Assembly (NCBI GenBank): GCA_003194525.1
Contig: NBIV01000597.1
Location: 1-32,123, forward strand
DNA from: Gracilariopsis chorda
Lineage: Eukaryota > Rhodophyta > Florideophyceae > Gracilariales > Gracilariaceae
Direction of reading: 5' to 3'
Length of the DNA stretch: 32,123 bases
A program made the translations under genes and the position numbers. The notes below the pieces were generated by a model that was given only the letters and a program-made list of their open reading frames with translations, was not told where the DNA came from and did no database searches. This document shows, in pieces, positions 8,202 through 18,257 of the stretch; position 1 is the first letter of the stretch; each line of letters starts with the position of its first letter.

Positions 8202-10178
8202 TCAAGAGGATGGACCACCACTCTGATGAGGATGGCCTGGCTGCGCCTGCAGCGCTAGCATGGCCGCCCGCATTTGCGCGATGTCACCGGAAGCTCCCGA
8301 GGTATCCATTCCTAGTTCGCCAAGGAATTGGGCAATGATGGCCGCACGGTCCTGACCGGTCACACTCTCCGATGGCGTGCCACTTCCAACCGGAGCGGTA
8401 TGGAAGGGACCACCACCGACGTGAGGAATGTTCCAAGACGGAACCTGACTCGGCCCAGCCGGAAGAGCCACGGATGGACCCGGAGTAGAGTACGCCGGCA
8501 CCCTGAAGCCCTCAGCTGAGGGAAGGCCACCGCCACCGTTTGCGTCCACCCCAGTCGCGGGAGGATCATTGTCCATCATTGGATCGGCCTCCTCATAGGG
8601 TTGGAAGTATCCGTCAGTGACGATGTAGCCCGTCGGATGACCCGGTGGAACAACTCGCTCGCGATCGCGGAGTGCCAATGCCTCCGGCTCGGAGATGAAG
8701 CGACGCTCTACGGGATCGTAGTAGACGTAATCACCCGCCAACGGAGTTCGGCGCCCCGGAGACCGGTCGGCTGGATTGGTACCTTGATGACAGCGACTCC
8801 ATTGGATGGGCACACTGTTCCAGTCAACCTGGTCCATCGCGTCCAACAGGGAGATAGCCTCATTATAGTTGCCGGCACCGCCGAGGACGAGGGAGAGATC
8901 CAATGAACGGATGCCACTACGCACTCGCGGAGGGAGATACCACAGTCTGAACTGGTCGTAAACCTCGAAGACGAGATACGCCGCTGCGCGGGCCACCCAC
9001 TCAGTGAGGACAACGGACCACCACCCGGAGAACGGATTGCTGCATAGTCGGCTACCGATGTAGGTGATGCATGGCGGAAGCTCGATGTAGCAACCCCTGC
9101 AAGCCTCGTGGGCAGCCCACATCCTCGGTAGGGGAACGTAACGGCCTCGCATGTACTGCGGTCGGATGCGCTCAGCTTCAACGTTCTGATACGGTATCAT
9201 GTACCCGAAACGGGATCGGGAACGACGTTCAAAACGGATCATCTGGAGGAAGTTAGACCGCGGATTATGGCGAAGATAACGGAACTCAGCACGAAGTATC
9301 GGCCTTTCCCAACACAGGTAGTTCTGGTGAACAGATGCCGCTGGACCCCGCTCTGGGATGGACGGAGCCAACGCTGCTAAGCAGTCCCCATACCCCATTT
9401 CACCCTGGGTGCGGTAGAAGGCAATATCAAACTGATATTCTTCTGGGACCGGGAATTCCGATGGAGTCCGATACAACCGCTGATACGCGAGCTGAATCAT
9501 CGCGATACGCGCTTGCGCCCCACTCTCACCACGACGGTGGACCAAGACGTGCGTCGGCACGGCGACCCGGTTACGCCAGTCGAAGCTGAGAGTCATCCAT
9601 ACGTGGAGATCGCCCGGAAGGAGTCCGCTACCATCAGCATACTGCTCGATGAGATCTTCATTTTGCACCAACGTTGGGTGGAACCAAGGCGCACCGCTGT
9701 AGCGAGAAGGCTGCTCGGCCGGATCAACGGATACCAGCTCGTCGTACGACGGTAGTGCGCTCGCCGCAGGCGACGGAACCGACATACTCGGAGTGGCAGG
9801 TGTACCGCCCGAGGCGTTGCTTGGATGACCCGCAGAGGACAGAAGCGGTGCAGTCGGAAAACCGGAAAAGAAACCCGATGGCGGAAGATTGTTCCCGCCA
9901 TGCGGATCGTTGTTGCTGGGATTCATCGCTGAAGGCGCGGAAGGTAAAGCAGATCGTCGCGGGATAGGCGGAGAGTTGCTGACGTCGAGTTGTTCTCGGT
10001 GGATATCCACTTGAGTGAAGACAAAACCCGAGCCGGATACGGTACCATCACTTGACGCAGACATACTTACGCACAACGCGCTGTCGCGGCGAACGCTCAC
10101 CGAATGTGGTTCTTGCTCCTTAAGGAGGGGGAGATGAAGGGCAACGCTCCTAGCGGTATCAGCACGTCGTGCGCTCAT
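8202..10178 (-). CDS. Antisense ORF (aORF1) of retrotransposon E1, unknown function
   Basis: 658 intact codons on the strand opposite gag-pol. I do not recognise the family. Residues 1-150 are Pro/Ser/Gly-rich. About 155-515 looks folded and rich in aromatics (SFDWRNRVAVPTH, FDIAFYRTQGEMGYGD, RPILRAEFRYL, YLVFEVYDQFRLW, DQVDWNSVP, YVYYDP). The tail is Gly/Pro-rich and ends with a helix-like stretch (IIAQFLGELGMD). There is no signal peptide and no convincing membrane span, so it is not an obvious envelope protein. The ATG lies about 44 bp inside the 3' LTR, so the ORF crosses the LTR edge and polypurine tract. E2 carries a collinear homologue with nearly the same length and start offset, which supports this start and shows the ORF is a lineage feature. 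It may be driven by antisense promoter activity of the LTR. Confidence 0.85.
   Translation of the reverse strand: MSARRADTARSVALHLPLLKEQEPHSVSVRRDSALCVSMSASSDGTVSGSGFVFTQVDIHREQLDVSNSPPIPRRSALPSAPSAMNPSNNDPHGGNNLPPSGFFSGFPTAPLLSSAGHPSNASGGTPATPSMSVPSPAASALPSYDELVSVDPAEQPSRYSGAPWFHPTLVQNEDLIEQYADGSGLLPGDLHVWMTLSFDWRNRVAVPTHVLVHRRGESGAQARIAMIQLAYQRLYRTPSEFPVPEEYQFDIAFYRTQGEMGYGDCLAALAPSIPERGPAASVHQNYLCWERPILRAEFRYLRHNPRSNFLQMIRFERRSRSRFGYMIPYQNVEAERIRPQYMRGRYVPLPRMWAAHEACRGCYIELPPCITYIGSRLCSNPFSGWWSVVLTEWVARAAAYLVFEVYDQFRLWYLPPRVRSGIRSLDLSLVLGGAGNYNEAISLLDAMDQVDWNSVPIQWSRCHQGTNPADRSPGRRTPLAGDYVYYDPVERRFISEPEALALRDRERVVPPGHPTGYIVTDGYFQPYEEADPMMDNDPPATGVDANGGGGLPSAEGFRVPAYSTPGPSVALPAGPSQVPSWNIPHVGGGPFHTAPVGSGTPSESVTGQDRAAIIAQFLGELGMDTSGASGDIAQMRAAMLALQAQPGHPHQSGGPSS
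10121..10134 (+). promoter_or_regulatory. 3' polypurine tract of E1
   Basis: TAAGGAGGGGGAGA sits immediately before TGAAGGGC, the proposed LTR start. In E2 a similar tract abuts an LTR edge that is fixed by LTR comparison. It would prime plus-strand DNA. On the other strand it encodes the Leu-Pro-Leu-Leu part of aORF1. Confidence 0.7.
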
Positions 10179-10914
10179 ATCCCGCTCTGGCGATGCTCAC
10201 CACTTTGCCGTGAAGTATGAGTGTTACACCGGTAATCTGTTTCCGTTGGAAGGGCCCCAATTTGGTTGACAAGTGTAGTGCACAGCATTGCTGGCTTGTG
10301 CCACACGTGTGTAGTGTTTTGCACCCCCGTAGGGACATTATTAGTTATTATTAGTTAATTACTACTGTACTGTCAGGGCGCGGACCACCACTACTTATGT
10401 GTGTGAGCTCCGGCTGCCCGGGTCAAAGTAAACGCAACAAGCGAGTGTCTGGCTCTAACTCAGGTTCCCTGGTGAGTTTCCACCTCCGTCTGGAGAGACG
10501 CCATCCTGTGAAGGCCTAGTTACCCACCTCGTGGAGCTCAGCACATTCTTACCACCATTGTGTTTGTTTTTGTGCACGCTTTTACAGCGATTGTTATTCT
10601 TTGCCCCGTATACAGGTGTTGCCTCACTAGCAACTACCGGTGATTACCGTTGCTGTTTTCGCCACCGCCCCACTCGTGTGGACACCGTGCCGCTCTTGCG
10701 CGTCGCCCACCACTCGTGTGTCGCTGCATTTTCCGCTTTCCCACTCCGTGGTCTGTCTTTGTCTCTACACCTGTACGCCAGTCGTGACGGTGAGTCCCGG
10801 TCTTACACCCGGCTCCGTGTACTCACCACAGGTGGTTCTGTCGCTGCGCTACCCTGCTGAGGAGGACGTCGAACACCCTCGTGTGTCTGTCCCATCTTGG
10901 GGTATTGCACCACA
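10135..10914 (+). repeat. 3' LTR of E1
   Basis: The right edge is fixed by identity of 10711-10914 with 1-204, ending CACCACA. The left edge is inferred: TG directly follows the polypurine tract, giving about 780 bp, close to the 841 bp of the E2 LTR. An alternative start at 10274 (TGTAGTGC, nearly complementary to the GCACCACA end) would leave no purine tract next to it. The decamer CACTCGTGTG occurs twice, at about 10671 and 10711. The 5' codons of aORF1 lie in this LTR on the minus strand. Confidence 0.8.
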
Positions 10915-10949
10915 AAAAATGCACCTGTCCAATCAACTTTGATTTATGT

Positions 10950-12469
10950 CTGTGTGTGGGAAAGCTGTACGAGGTTGAGTCCTCTGAATGGTTGTATGCA
11001 AATGCATCAGTGGAAAGTGGTTGGCCCAGTTGGATATTTTATCTCACCGCGTCACGTTCTCCCAAACATGAGTGCATTAGATTTCTTCCTTTGGATGTTT
11101 CCTTTGCAGCATTTGCAGTTCATTGTGAACAGAACAAATGTTTGGTTAGAAAACAAAGACGTTCGGAGAACTTCAGGGAGGTAATTGCTCAAATTCTTTG
11201 GAATTCTTATACTCATGACTCGCATTGAGTTCGCTAGTAGACGGGATCTTTGGAGCCTAGAGCCTTTTTCTAAGTTTATTCCTGAGCCAAATATTGGTCT
11301 TGCGATGTCACGGAACAGATTCGAAATGCTTAGAAGTTGAATATGCTTCATCTGAAATGGTGTGACTGAAGAGCAGGGAATCGCGCGTTGGTGTTTCGTA
11401 GAAGATTTTGTGAAGGCAATCAATGACCATCGTCGGCCTTTTTCACGCCATCACATGCCTTATGTGTTGACGAAGGAATGTCACGATGGTACGGATTAGG
11501 CGGTAATTGTATTGATGTCGGGCTTCCACACTATACGGCATTAGATAGAAAGCCGGAAAATGGTCTTGAAATGAAGGCCGTATGTTGTGCACGAAGTGGC
11601 ATAATGCTGAACATTGAGCTCAGTATGGGTGCACATACTCCGGAACAAGTTTTTGATTCTGATAGCGCCCATGAAATGGCAGTCCTACGTCGCTTATTGC
11701 AACCATGGTTTGAATCAGAAAGGTTGATATGTGCGGATTCCATTTTTTTGCGTCTGTCAGTACCGCAAAAGCATTACTGGAGAAAGGTTTAAGGTTTACT
11801 GGAGTGGTCAAAAGTGCTACTCGTGAGTATCCTATGACACATCTCTCCGAAACTACTCTATCGGACAGGGGAGATTTTGTATCTATGCTATCGAAAGGAA
11901 GCATTATCAATAATCATATAATGGCTGTAATGTAGATGGATAGAGAAAAAAGGTATTTGGTATCAACCTCTGGCACGGTTAATCCTTGCTCTCCAATTAT
12001 TCGAGAAAGGTGGAGACGGGAGGGAAATATTTCTTAGAGAGTGGAATTGGAGGTCGCAATTCCCGAAGTGTGTGAAGAGTATTACAAAAACTGTTCAATT
12101 GTTGATCGCCATAACAGATGCAGACATAATGATCTGAATCTGGAGAAGAACATTGAAGTGAAAGAGTGGTCATTTCGAGTAAACTGCTCTCTTTTATCGA
12201 TTTGTATTGTGGACGCGTGGAAGTTGTACAAAGCGGCAAATGGAACCAGAAACTTGAAAAGTCTGCACCACTCTCATTGCCAATTGGCTGATGAACTAAT
12301 TGAGAATACATGGGATACCACAGTTCTAATGAGTAGAGATGAGCAAGAATGTGAAAATGTTCATGAGAAGCCAATGTTTGCAGGCATTGTCTTGCATTTA
12401 GTGCAGACGAATAGAAGGACAAAAAACAATGATGGCAAGATTACAAAAGCTTTATATCAAGGACGATGA
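10950..12469 (+). pseudogene. piggyBac-type (DDE_Tnp_1_7) transposase relic
   Basis: The region matches the piggyBac transposase family in pieces spread over three frames. N-terminal blocks are LDFFLWMFPLQHLQFIV and ASRRDLWSLEPFSKF. The catalytic core has D1 in CVDEG (11469-11471) followed by MSRWYGLGG and DRKPENG, D2 in ICADS (11736-11738) and D3 in IVDRHNR (12104-12106). FFASVSTAKALL and GLRFTGVVKSATREYPM follow D2. So all three catalytic Asp survive. Breaks include a frameshift before CVDEG, one in the T-run at about 11741-11748 and stops near 11338 and 11932. It starts only about 40 bp after the E1 3' LTR, so E1 may have inserted into it. I found no terminal repeats or TTAA ends. It encodes no working product. 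Confidence 0.85.
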
Positions 12470-14069
12470 AATTTCTGCAATTGTAATACAAAGCCAAATT
12501 TTTATGTTCTGGGTGCTATATCAGAAAGGAAAAAGAAGTGTTTTTATGTCACACTGGTACTAATATAGATTGTTATATGAAACAAATTGAAGAGTGTCGC
12601 GGTATAATGAAGTTCAAAAGCTGACAAAGATATCCACAACCTTGTCAACATTCGTTTTCTATAGTAAAAATGTATGTTGGAATGTAAAAGTTTACAATAA
12701 GTTCATTTTACTTTTAGCCACCTACTAATTCAATCCGCTTTATTTACAATTGCTAGATTATTTAAATTCTATCACGAAACTGCCCCTTGAACAGATCTCA
12801 CCGTACTCTTTTTCCTGTTCAAGTGGGGGTTATAAACGTTCTGAGAGTCTAAAGATATTTAGAATAATTCGAGCTCCCGAAGGAGTTTTGGAGTTTTATA
12901 AAACCCAGTGAGGTTCGAACTCATGTGTTGTTGCTCGCATGTGACCTGACGGACACTGAGCTGCTGTTATGGCTCAGTGGTCGTCTTCTACAAGTACTTA
13001 GAGTTGAAAGACCACCCGGTTGGCCATGTTTCAAGTTCAAATTTTGAAATGTGGGGCCATGCGGATCAGGTTTCAATTTATTTTATAATTTTGTGTGCCG
13101 TTGCACTGACCCCATAAGAGGTCAGCGCACCGGTCCGATAGACACTATACTTGCTCTCTTACGTGCACCTCTGGCGACGGGAGCTACGTGTCGAAAATAA
13201 TAAACTGTCTACCTACCAAGGAGCCCAGCCGGGCGTGCACCCCTTCTGCGCACAACCGTACACGTGACTAACTTGGGAGCGCTTACTACACTACTACTAA
13301 CTCTTCTATGCATACCCAACAAGGGCGCTCTCCATTGCACTACAGGGATACTCAGTTCTAAAAGCCCATTTGGCTGACCACAAGAGTCTCAATGATATAG
13401 TTATGTGCAAAGCCAGATAGCCAAAACTCTGAACACAAGAGAGCCCGTGAAGCGATCTAACGAATAACAGTTTTGATCAAATTGCTCAATCCTACGCAGC
13501 TGTGAAAAATGCACGAAAACGACAAGTTCTTCTAACAGCCCTTTTGTGTGAAAGAAGTTTGCGGTTGGGTTATTACTGCATTGACGGATCACGCTCGAAC
13601 CGCCAAGGCGCCCAGAAGAACATGCCTTCCGTCAGCCGCAGTCTGCCGTCCTTCTGTCAAGGGAAGGTGACACAGATCAACCCCTGAGACTGCTTCCTGG
13701 AGCTCACATTTCGAATCAGAGGTTTGCTTTGGAGACCAACACAGCCCTGTTAATCACGCCCCTACCGCACACAATACACATCAAGAGCATCATACAAAAC
13801 TTTTGCTATGGGCTATTCTGTGTCAAACACAATATGAACTATCCCGTGTCCCTTGAAAGTGAAAGCCAGCAGAGCGCTCGCCTCCTTGATGCGTGCAGGT
13901 CCCTCCCAAGTCATACAATCTTAATCATAAGGACATTGGCATAGATCAGGGCTAAAACAGTTACTTGAACTGCAAAAATAAGGATGTGCACATCTCTATA
14001 CTCGCTGCTTACTGTCATTGCTCTGTGCACTTGAAGAGCGAAGGCGGGCATGTCTTTGAAATTTTTCCG
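12470..14069. other. Unassigned stretch with a tRNA-like patch
   Basis: 1.6 kb with no coding region I can support. Short open frames here lack homology that I recognise. It holds a stem with 9-bp arms CTTGAACAG/CTGTTCAAG (12786-12794 and 12815-12823), the tRNA-like patch listed separately at 12900-13055, and a segment at about 13094-13344 with LTR-like ends that I do not trust. Confidence 0.5.
12900..13055. repeat. Possible tRNA-derived (SINE-like) relic
   Basis: The minus strand has an A-box-like AGCTCAGTGTCC and, 43 bases after its start, a B-box-like GAGTTCGAACC (about 12911-12921). The plus strand has TGGCTCAGTGGTC at about 12970 and AAGTTCAAATT at about 13032. The two A-box halves form an inverted repeat (CACTGAGC 12954-12961, GCTCAGTG 12972-12979). 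No acceptor stem closes, so these are not functional tRNA genes. Confidence 0.3.
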
Positions 14070-15330
14070 CTATACTTCTGCAAATCCCGAAAGCACGTTA
14101 TCCTGTGCTGTACCTAAGACCTCTCGAAAATTATTGCTGAACTCGTCGACGGCATACAGCACCCATTTCAATACTTTTCTGATGATCACGGACCAATTCC
14201 AACACAGCGCGTCCAAATTCCTCTACGGAGCCCTTGCACAACAATCCAGACTACAGATAATCCACCGTCTCCAGCCGACTTCCAGAGTGCGCTGCGATAA
14301 TTGGAACTCCAGCTTCCATAGCATCCAAGGGCACAATTCCAAAATGTTCATTGGCAGGTTTGTAAAGAACAACAAGAGCTTCGCCAAGCGAGGAACGCCA
14401 ATGCTCATCTGAGATGTTCTTTAGCATTGTCACGCGGTATTGCAGTTTGTGAAGATTGACAAAATCTCTAATCTCTTCAAATTAGTTGACAGTTTTGGCA
14501 AGCCTGGTGTCATGCCCGCCAGCTATGATGAGTCTAACGTCAGCATCATGTTGTGCTCGTAGGTACGCCAATGTTTCAACTGCAAGTAGTACATTCTTCT
14601 TTCTTTCATACCAATTAAAAGAAAACAGGAGATTGGAGGGATTGCGGCCTGTTACGGCGTTCGGCAAAGATACGCATAGATAGATGAGACGGGGCTCCCT
14701 TAAGTTTGGGAATGTGCTTGAAAAGGCGTTAGAAGTGAAACGTGAATTTCATGCCACACGATCGAAGTGAGAAGCCCTCTACGGCATCAACGACAGTTGG
14801 GTATATCCGCTGTTTCAGGACTGTTTTGAATGTGGAGAGAGGCTTCGTGGCAGCAGCATATCTGGATAGTGGCAATAAAACAATGATCTGGATCGAAAAA
14901 AGGCAAGAAAAAGAATTGGGAAGGATAGGATATCTACCACGGCAACATCAAAGCGGCTGAACAGGCATGCGTATTAAGCAAGAATAGTGCATCGAAGCCG
15001 AGCCAGAGCGGCCTATGCACGAACAACAAAGTGTTTGGGAAAACAGTGGTTACCGAGCCGGCGAAGAGACGGGGATATGCGGCTCCAGGTTTGAAGAGGC
15101 GTACCTAGAAGCGTCCGAGCAGTGAGTGCGGTTGCGGGTGGAGAGATGCATTCTAATTGGACTCGCGGCGAAGGATGGGCGACATCAGCGAAACAGCGAG
15201 AGGGGTCGACATATTGGGTGAGAATGGTTGTCTGATGGTCCTTGTCTTGGAGAGAAGTAGCAACATCGATGATGAAGCGCTCCGCACCTCCAATGCCGAG
15301 ATCAGAGAGGATGAAGATGATGACTTGCAT
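14070..15330 (-). pseudogene. ALG2: ALG2-like alpha-mannosyltransferase, broken copy
   Basis: ALG2 adds two mannoses from GDP-mannose to the dolichol-linked oligosaccharide on the cytosolic ER face (GT4 family). The N-terminus SDLGIGGAERFIIDVA is 9 residues after the ATG at 15328-15330. FYCHYPDMLL, FSFNWYERKKN, LIIAGGHD, the donor-binding ANEHFGIVPLDAMEAGVP and the C-terminal helix ending at TAG 14070-14072 follow in the right order. The span fits a complete intronless gene of about 400 codons. It is broken by several frameshifts (near 15060, 14870, 14290 and 14140) and stops (for example after LAKTVN and VDYL). Because ALG2 is normally essential, an intact copy should exist elsewhere. Confidence 0.88.
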
Positions 15331-16601
15331 GGCGGAGAGGCCTGCTGCAGAAACATGCAAAGCGGTGCGTGAGAGGACGTGGCTAGTTGGGTGATCAGAA
15401 GTGGATTGAAAATTTGCTGTACGAAAATTGATTGTTGTACCCTGGACGCCCCCCGTATGGTATCTAACTTGAGGGTATACTCCAAATGGTGAGACAAATT
15501 CACATGGTGCGCCAAGAAGTTGGGCCAGTGCTCGATGTGCAAGAGAAAGCGAGCTACTTTATAAGCGGTGTACAATCATTTACGAGAATGTGGCTATCCT
15601 AAAGGTTAGGTTATTTCTCCACATGCTGTTTAATCGATTAGTGAGAGGTCCTTGGTAGTCTCACCGCCATAAAAAGACTACCGCCTGGGATTCGTAGCAA
15701 TCCGAAAAGCACTTCATGACCAAAATCACGTGCAGAATCGGCTCACTGGATTCTCATAAATCATACAAACGGTACTTCCAAAACAAGTTAACTTACACAA
15801 AGAACAACAAGCGACTCAACGGTATGCATGGTCCACCCCAACATAGATCTTCCTGGGTTCATGTCTCTGTATGACGGGGATGCGAAGCGCAAGCACGTCG
15901 TCTTGATACTCGCTGACAGCTATGTTGGGAATACCAGCATCATGTCCCACCCTGAGCTTCAGGTCGTAGTTGACCATTTCGCGTCTCTCTTCCCCCGTTC
16001 TGACGAAAGACTTTTCAAAGCGCTTGGCAATTCTACCACACTTTCTGTCATCAGAAACTGGAATGCCTGTGTCTCGACTACTGAAACTGGGAGACCAAGA
16101 CAATGAAATTTTTCTTCATGTTCGCTGGAAGAACTCGGAAAAGGAGAAGACAGTTTTGAACCTCTCGCGAAAAGCGACGACGATGTTGCCACCATGGTCC
16201 AGAAGCTACTACGCCGCAAAAGCACTCCTCTCGATGTCGCAGGAAAGGGTCGACCTGAATTAGGTTTTTGAAGGAGGTTGGTGTAGCAGATTCATCACAA
16301 TTGGCTATTCTCGAATAGCGCAACTCACCGCTTTAGAAGGAAAATCATTTCAGCTTAGGCCATTCAACAGAAGCTCATGGCCACGCAATTGACCTCGCTG
16401 AACACGTAACGAGATGATGATTTTGTTTTAGTTCGCAGAGAGGGTTTGTTTGCACTTTGGGAAACATCACGGTGGTAGAAAGCCCGCTCATGCATTTACC
16501 ATCAGTGAAATTTGAAGTCATCAAACTCCTCAGCTTTCTACCATCCTTGCGTTCACACAACCAACCTGCGCAAATCCAGGAAAGAACCCTGCAAAGTCTT
16601 G
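15331..16601. other. Unassigned stretch upstream of ALG2 relic
   Basis: I see no supported gene here. Open frames of 80-140 codons occur on both strands (for example 15816-16103 minus and 15970-16263 plus), but they overlap each other and show no motif I recognise. Decayed coding sequence cannot be excluded. Confidence 0.4.
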
Positions 16602-17234
16602 TTAACCGCTTTTGCTGAGTTCAGATGCTGCGGCTGCACTGGTTAGCGGGGGGGCCTGGGACGAAGTGGTAACGGCTGTGGCCCGGCGAGCGGTGTTCAA
16701 CGCGTCTAAAAACGTGGTGGTTTGGACGTTCCGGGATTCCCAGGGTTGATCTGAAGTCCTTGAAAAAGCTTGTTCCGCTTGGTGGAACCATAACAGGACA
16801 GATATGCGAGAGTCAAACCAAACATTGAATATATCCTTCACCGTGAGACCGGCTGCGCGTAACCGCAGGCTCCGTATCAGAGAATTTTCTTGCATTGGCA
16901 ATAAACCAATATGACGGAAAACTAACGGACGTTCCTTGAAAAAAAGGAAAAGGAAACCAATCCTCCAAGGAATGAAACCGAAAAGTACGGGTTCTAGATC
17001 AGGAGACAATTTCATAGTGCAATGTGCAAGAACGGGGAAACCCAAGAAGACCTTCGGGATCTTCCTCCATTTACGCACCTCAGCATAAGAGCCCTTCCAG
17101 AGATGGCACGGCAGAGTAGGGTGTAAGTCTGAGGTCATCGTTTTGCTTTCTCTGGGCGAAGTTGGGTTTAAGAAAGCATTACTTGCGGGGGCTGTATGTA
17201 ACTCTCTCTCAAAGGTATAGATTTTACAAGGCAA
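16602..17234 (-). CDS. Hypothetical 210-codon ORF
   Basis: I do not recognise it. It is the longest open frame in the unassigned stretch. It has a charged N-terminal half, one hydrophobic segment at about residues 82-99 (VLFGFIPWRIGFLFLFF) that could span a membrane, basic residues after it and an Ala/Ser/Thr-rich tail. No neighbouring gene supports it, and no start signal distinguishes the first ATG. It could be a fragment of a larger decayed gene or a chance frame. Confidence 0.25.
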   Translation of the reverse strand: MPCKIYTFERELHTAPASNAFLNPTSPRESKTMTSDLHPTLPCHLWKGSYAEVRKWRKIPKVFLGFPVLAHCTMKLSPDLEPVLFGFIPWRIGFLFLFFKERPLVFRHIGLLPMQENSLIRSLRLRAAGLTVKDIFNVWFDSRISVLLWFHQAEQAFSRTSDQPWESRNVQTTTFLDALNTARRATAVTTSSQAPPLTSAAAASELSKSG

Positions 17235-18257
17235 GGCACATGCGAGCGGAGACGATCAAGATCCATGAGTAGCAGAAAGACACGCTAGTACGAAGATTGG
17301 ACGAGTTTTAAAGGTGGAAGAGTCACAAAAAGTAACGGGGAAAAACGGTGATGCTGGACGCAACCCTTATGCAAGGGCACCAATACAATGCTTGGGGGAA
17401 AACCATCTGTTACAAACAGAGGTGCAATTGTTGAAAATGTTTGGAAGTCGATGGTGATGATCCGACTTGACGTTTGGAGCAGCCATCGGTGTTTATATAG
17501 ACGGTTTAGCCTAGTTCTATCATTGTCATTATTGAATGAGAAATCGTCCGGGTGTAACGGAATTATGCGTGGTATTCTCGTTGGCTTCCATGTGTGGGTG
17601 TTTTACCGAGTTCAATGCCAGATTTAGCCGCTCGATGACTTGGCGAATTCCCCAGCTGATGACTTATTCTATGAATTGCTAAGGATCAGTAACAGACAGG
17701 GTCGTTGATGATCCGGCATGACCCCGAGGTGCTCATGATTAACTCGCACGAATCTCTGGGGAACCTTCTATGACCGTGTGATCATTGCTGTACCGTGTGA
17801 GGTGTTTTTCAACGTTGTAAGTAGTAGGTGACGTGTATTTCGGAGCCAACTTTCGTTATGTGGTCGGGCAGGGACTTTCTGACATAAGCATGTTGTCGTG
17901 TCATATTGACAGTATGTCACAAAAGATTTCAACTCGGCTTTGAGGCCAGGTAGACATGTCAAATAGGTAACCGCTCTCTTTAAGAAATAGAGTAAGATAC
18001 AAGTAGGAGAAAAGACACTTTAAAACTCATGTTGGAGCCAATTACATTCAAAAACGGTAAAATAGTAACTAAATCTAGCACCATCTCAATGATTGGTCTT
18101 ATTAGTTATCCGAGGGCGTTACATAATTTTGTGCAACAAAGTGTTTTCCTTGGGACGTGAACAACTCGAAAAGGCTAAAATTGGAGATATCTAAAAACAC
18201 GAACGCATAGCATGTGCATCTACATATCGCCCATAGATCAATCAAAATAGGGCTTTT
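17235..18257. other. Unassigned stretch
   Basis: About 1 kb with only short open frames and no recognisable motif. If the downstream SANT-like gene and the Harbinger transposase belong to one transposon, its left end may lie near here, but I did not find a terminal inverted repeat. Confidence 0.4.

Larger units (their letters stand above)
1..10914 (+). mobile_element. Ty3/gypsy chromodomain LTR retrotransposon E1 (5' end cut by window)
   Basis: Positions 1-204 repeat exactly as 10711-10914, giving the two LTR 3' ends. Between them lie a primer-binding site, gag with a CCHC knuckle, protease (LDTGA), RT (YLDD), RNase H, integrase (DD35E, GPY) and a C-terminal chromodomain. The order PR-RT-RH-IN places it in Ty3/gypsy, and the chromodomain in the chromovirus type. 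Unusual features are an intact antisense ORF before the 3' LTR, two internal polypurine tracts and a long linker before the chromodomain. Gag and RT carry frameshifts and a stop, so this copy is probably not autonomous. The 5' flank is outside the window, so no target-site duplication can be checked. Confidence 0.95.

Noticed and set aside
8980..9140. Cys cluster (CRGCYIELPPC) in aORF1 as a conserved zinc site
   Set aside because: The matching part of aORF2 (GCNVELPPF) lacks most of these Cys, so it is not a conserved metal site.
8202..10178. aORF as an envelope gene
   Set aside because: It is on the wrong strand for a 3' env gene, and I see no signal peptide, convincing membrane anchor or cleavage site.
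10274..10914. E1 LTR starting at TGTAGTGC
   Set aside because: It pairs nicely with the GCACCACA end, but no polypurine tract precedes it. The start after 10134 matches the E2 layout better, although I cannot exclude this alternative.
12786..12823. Hairpin with 9-bp arms as a terminator or small RNA
   Set aside because: It is isolated, with no adjacent gene end or family resemblance.
13094..13344. Short solo LTR (TGTGCCGTTGCAC ... GCACTACA)
   Set aside because: The ends are only loosely inverted, no target duplication is visible and there is no second copy in the window.
15816..16263. Overlapping 90-codon frames on both strands as genes
   Set aside because: They are mutually overlapping, short and without any recognised motif.
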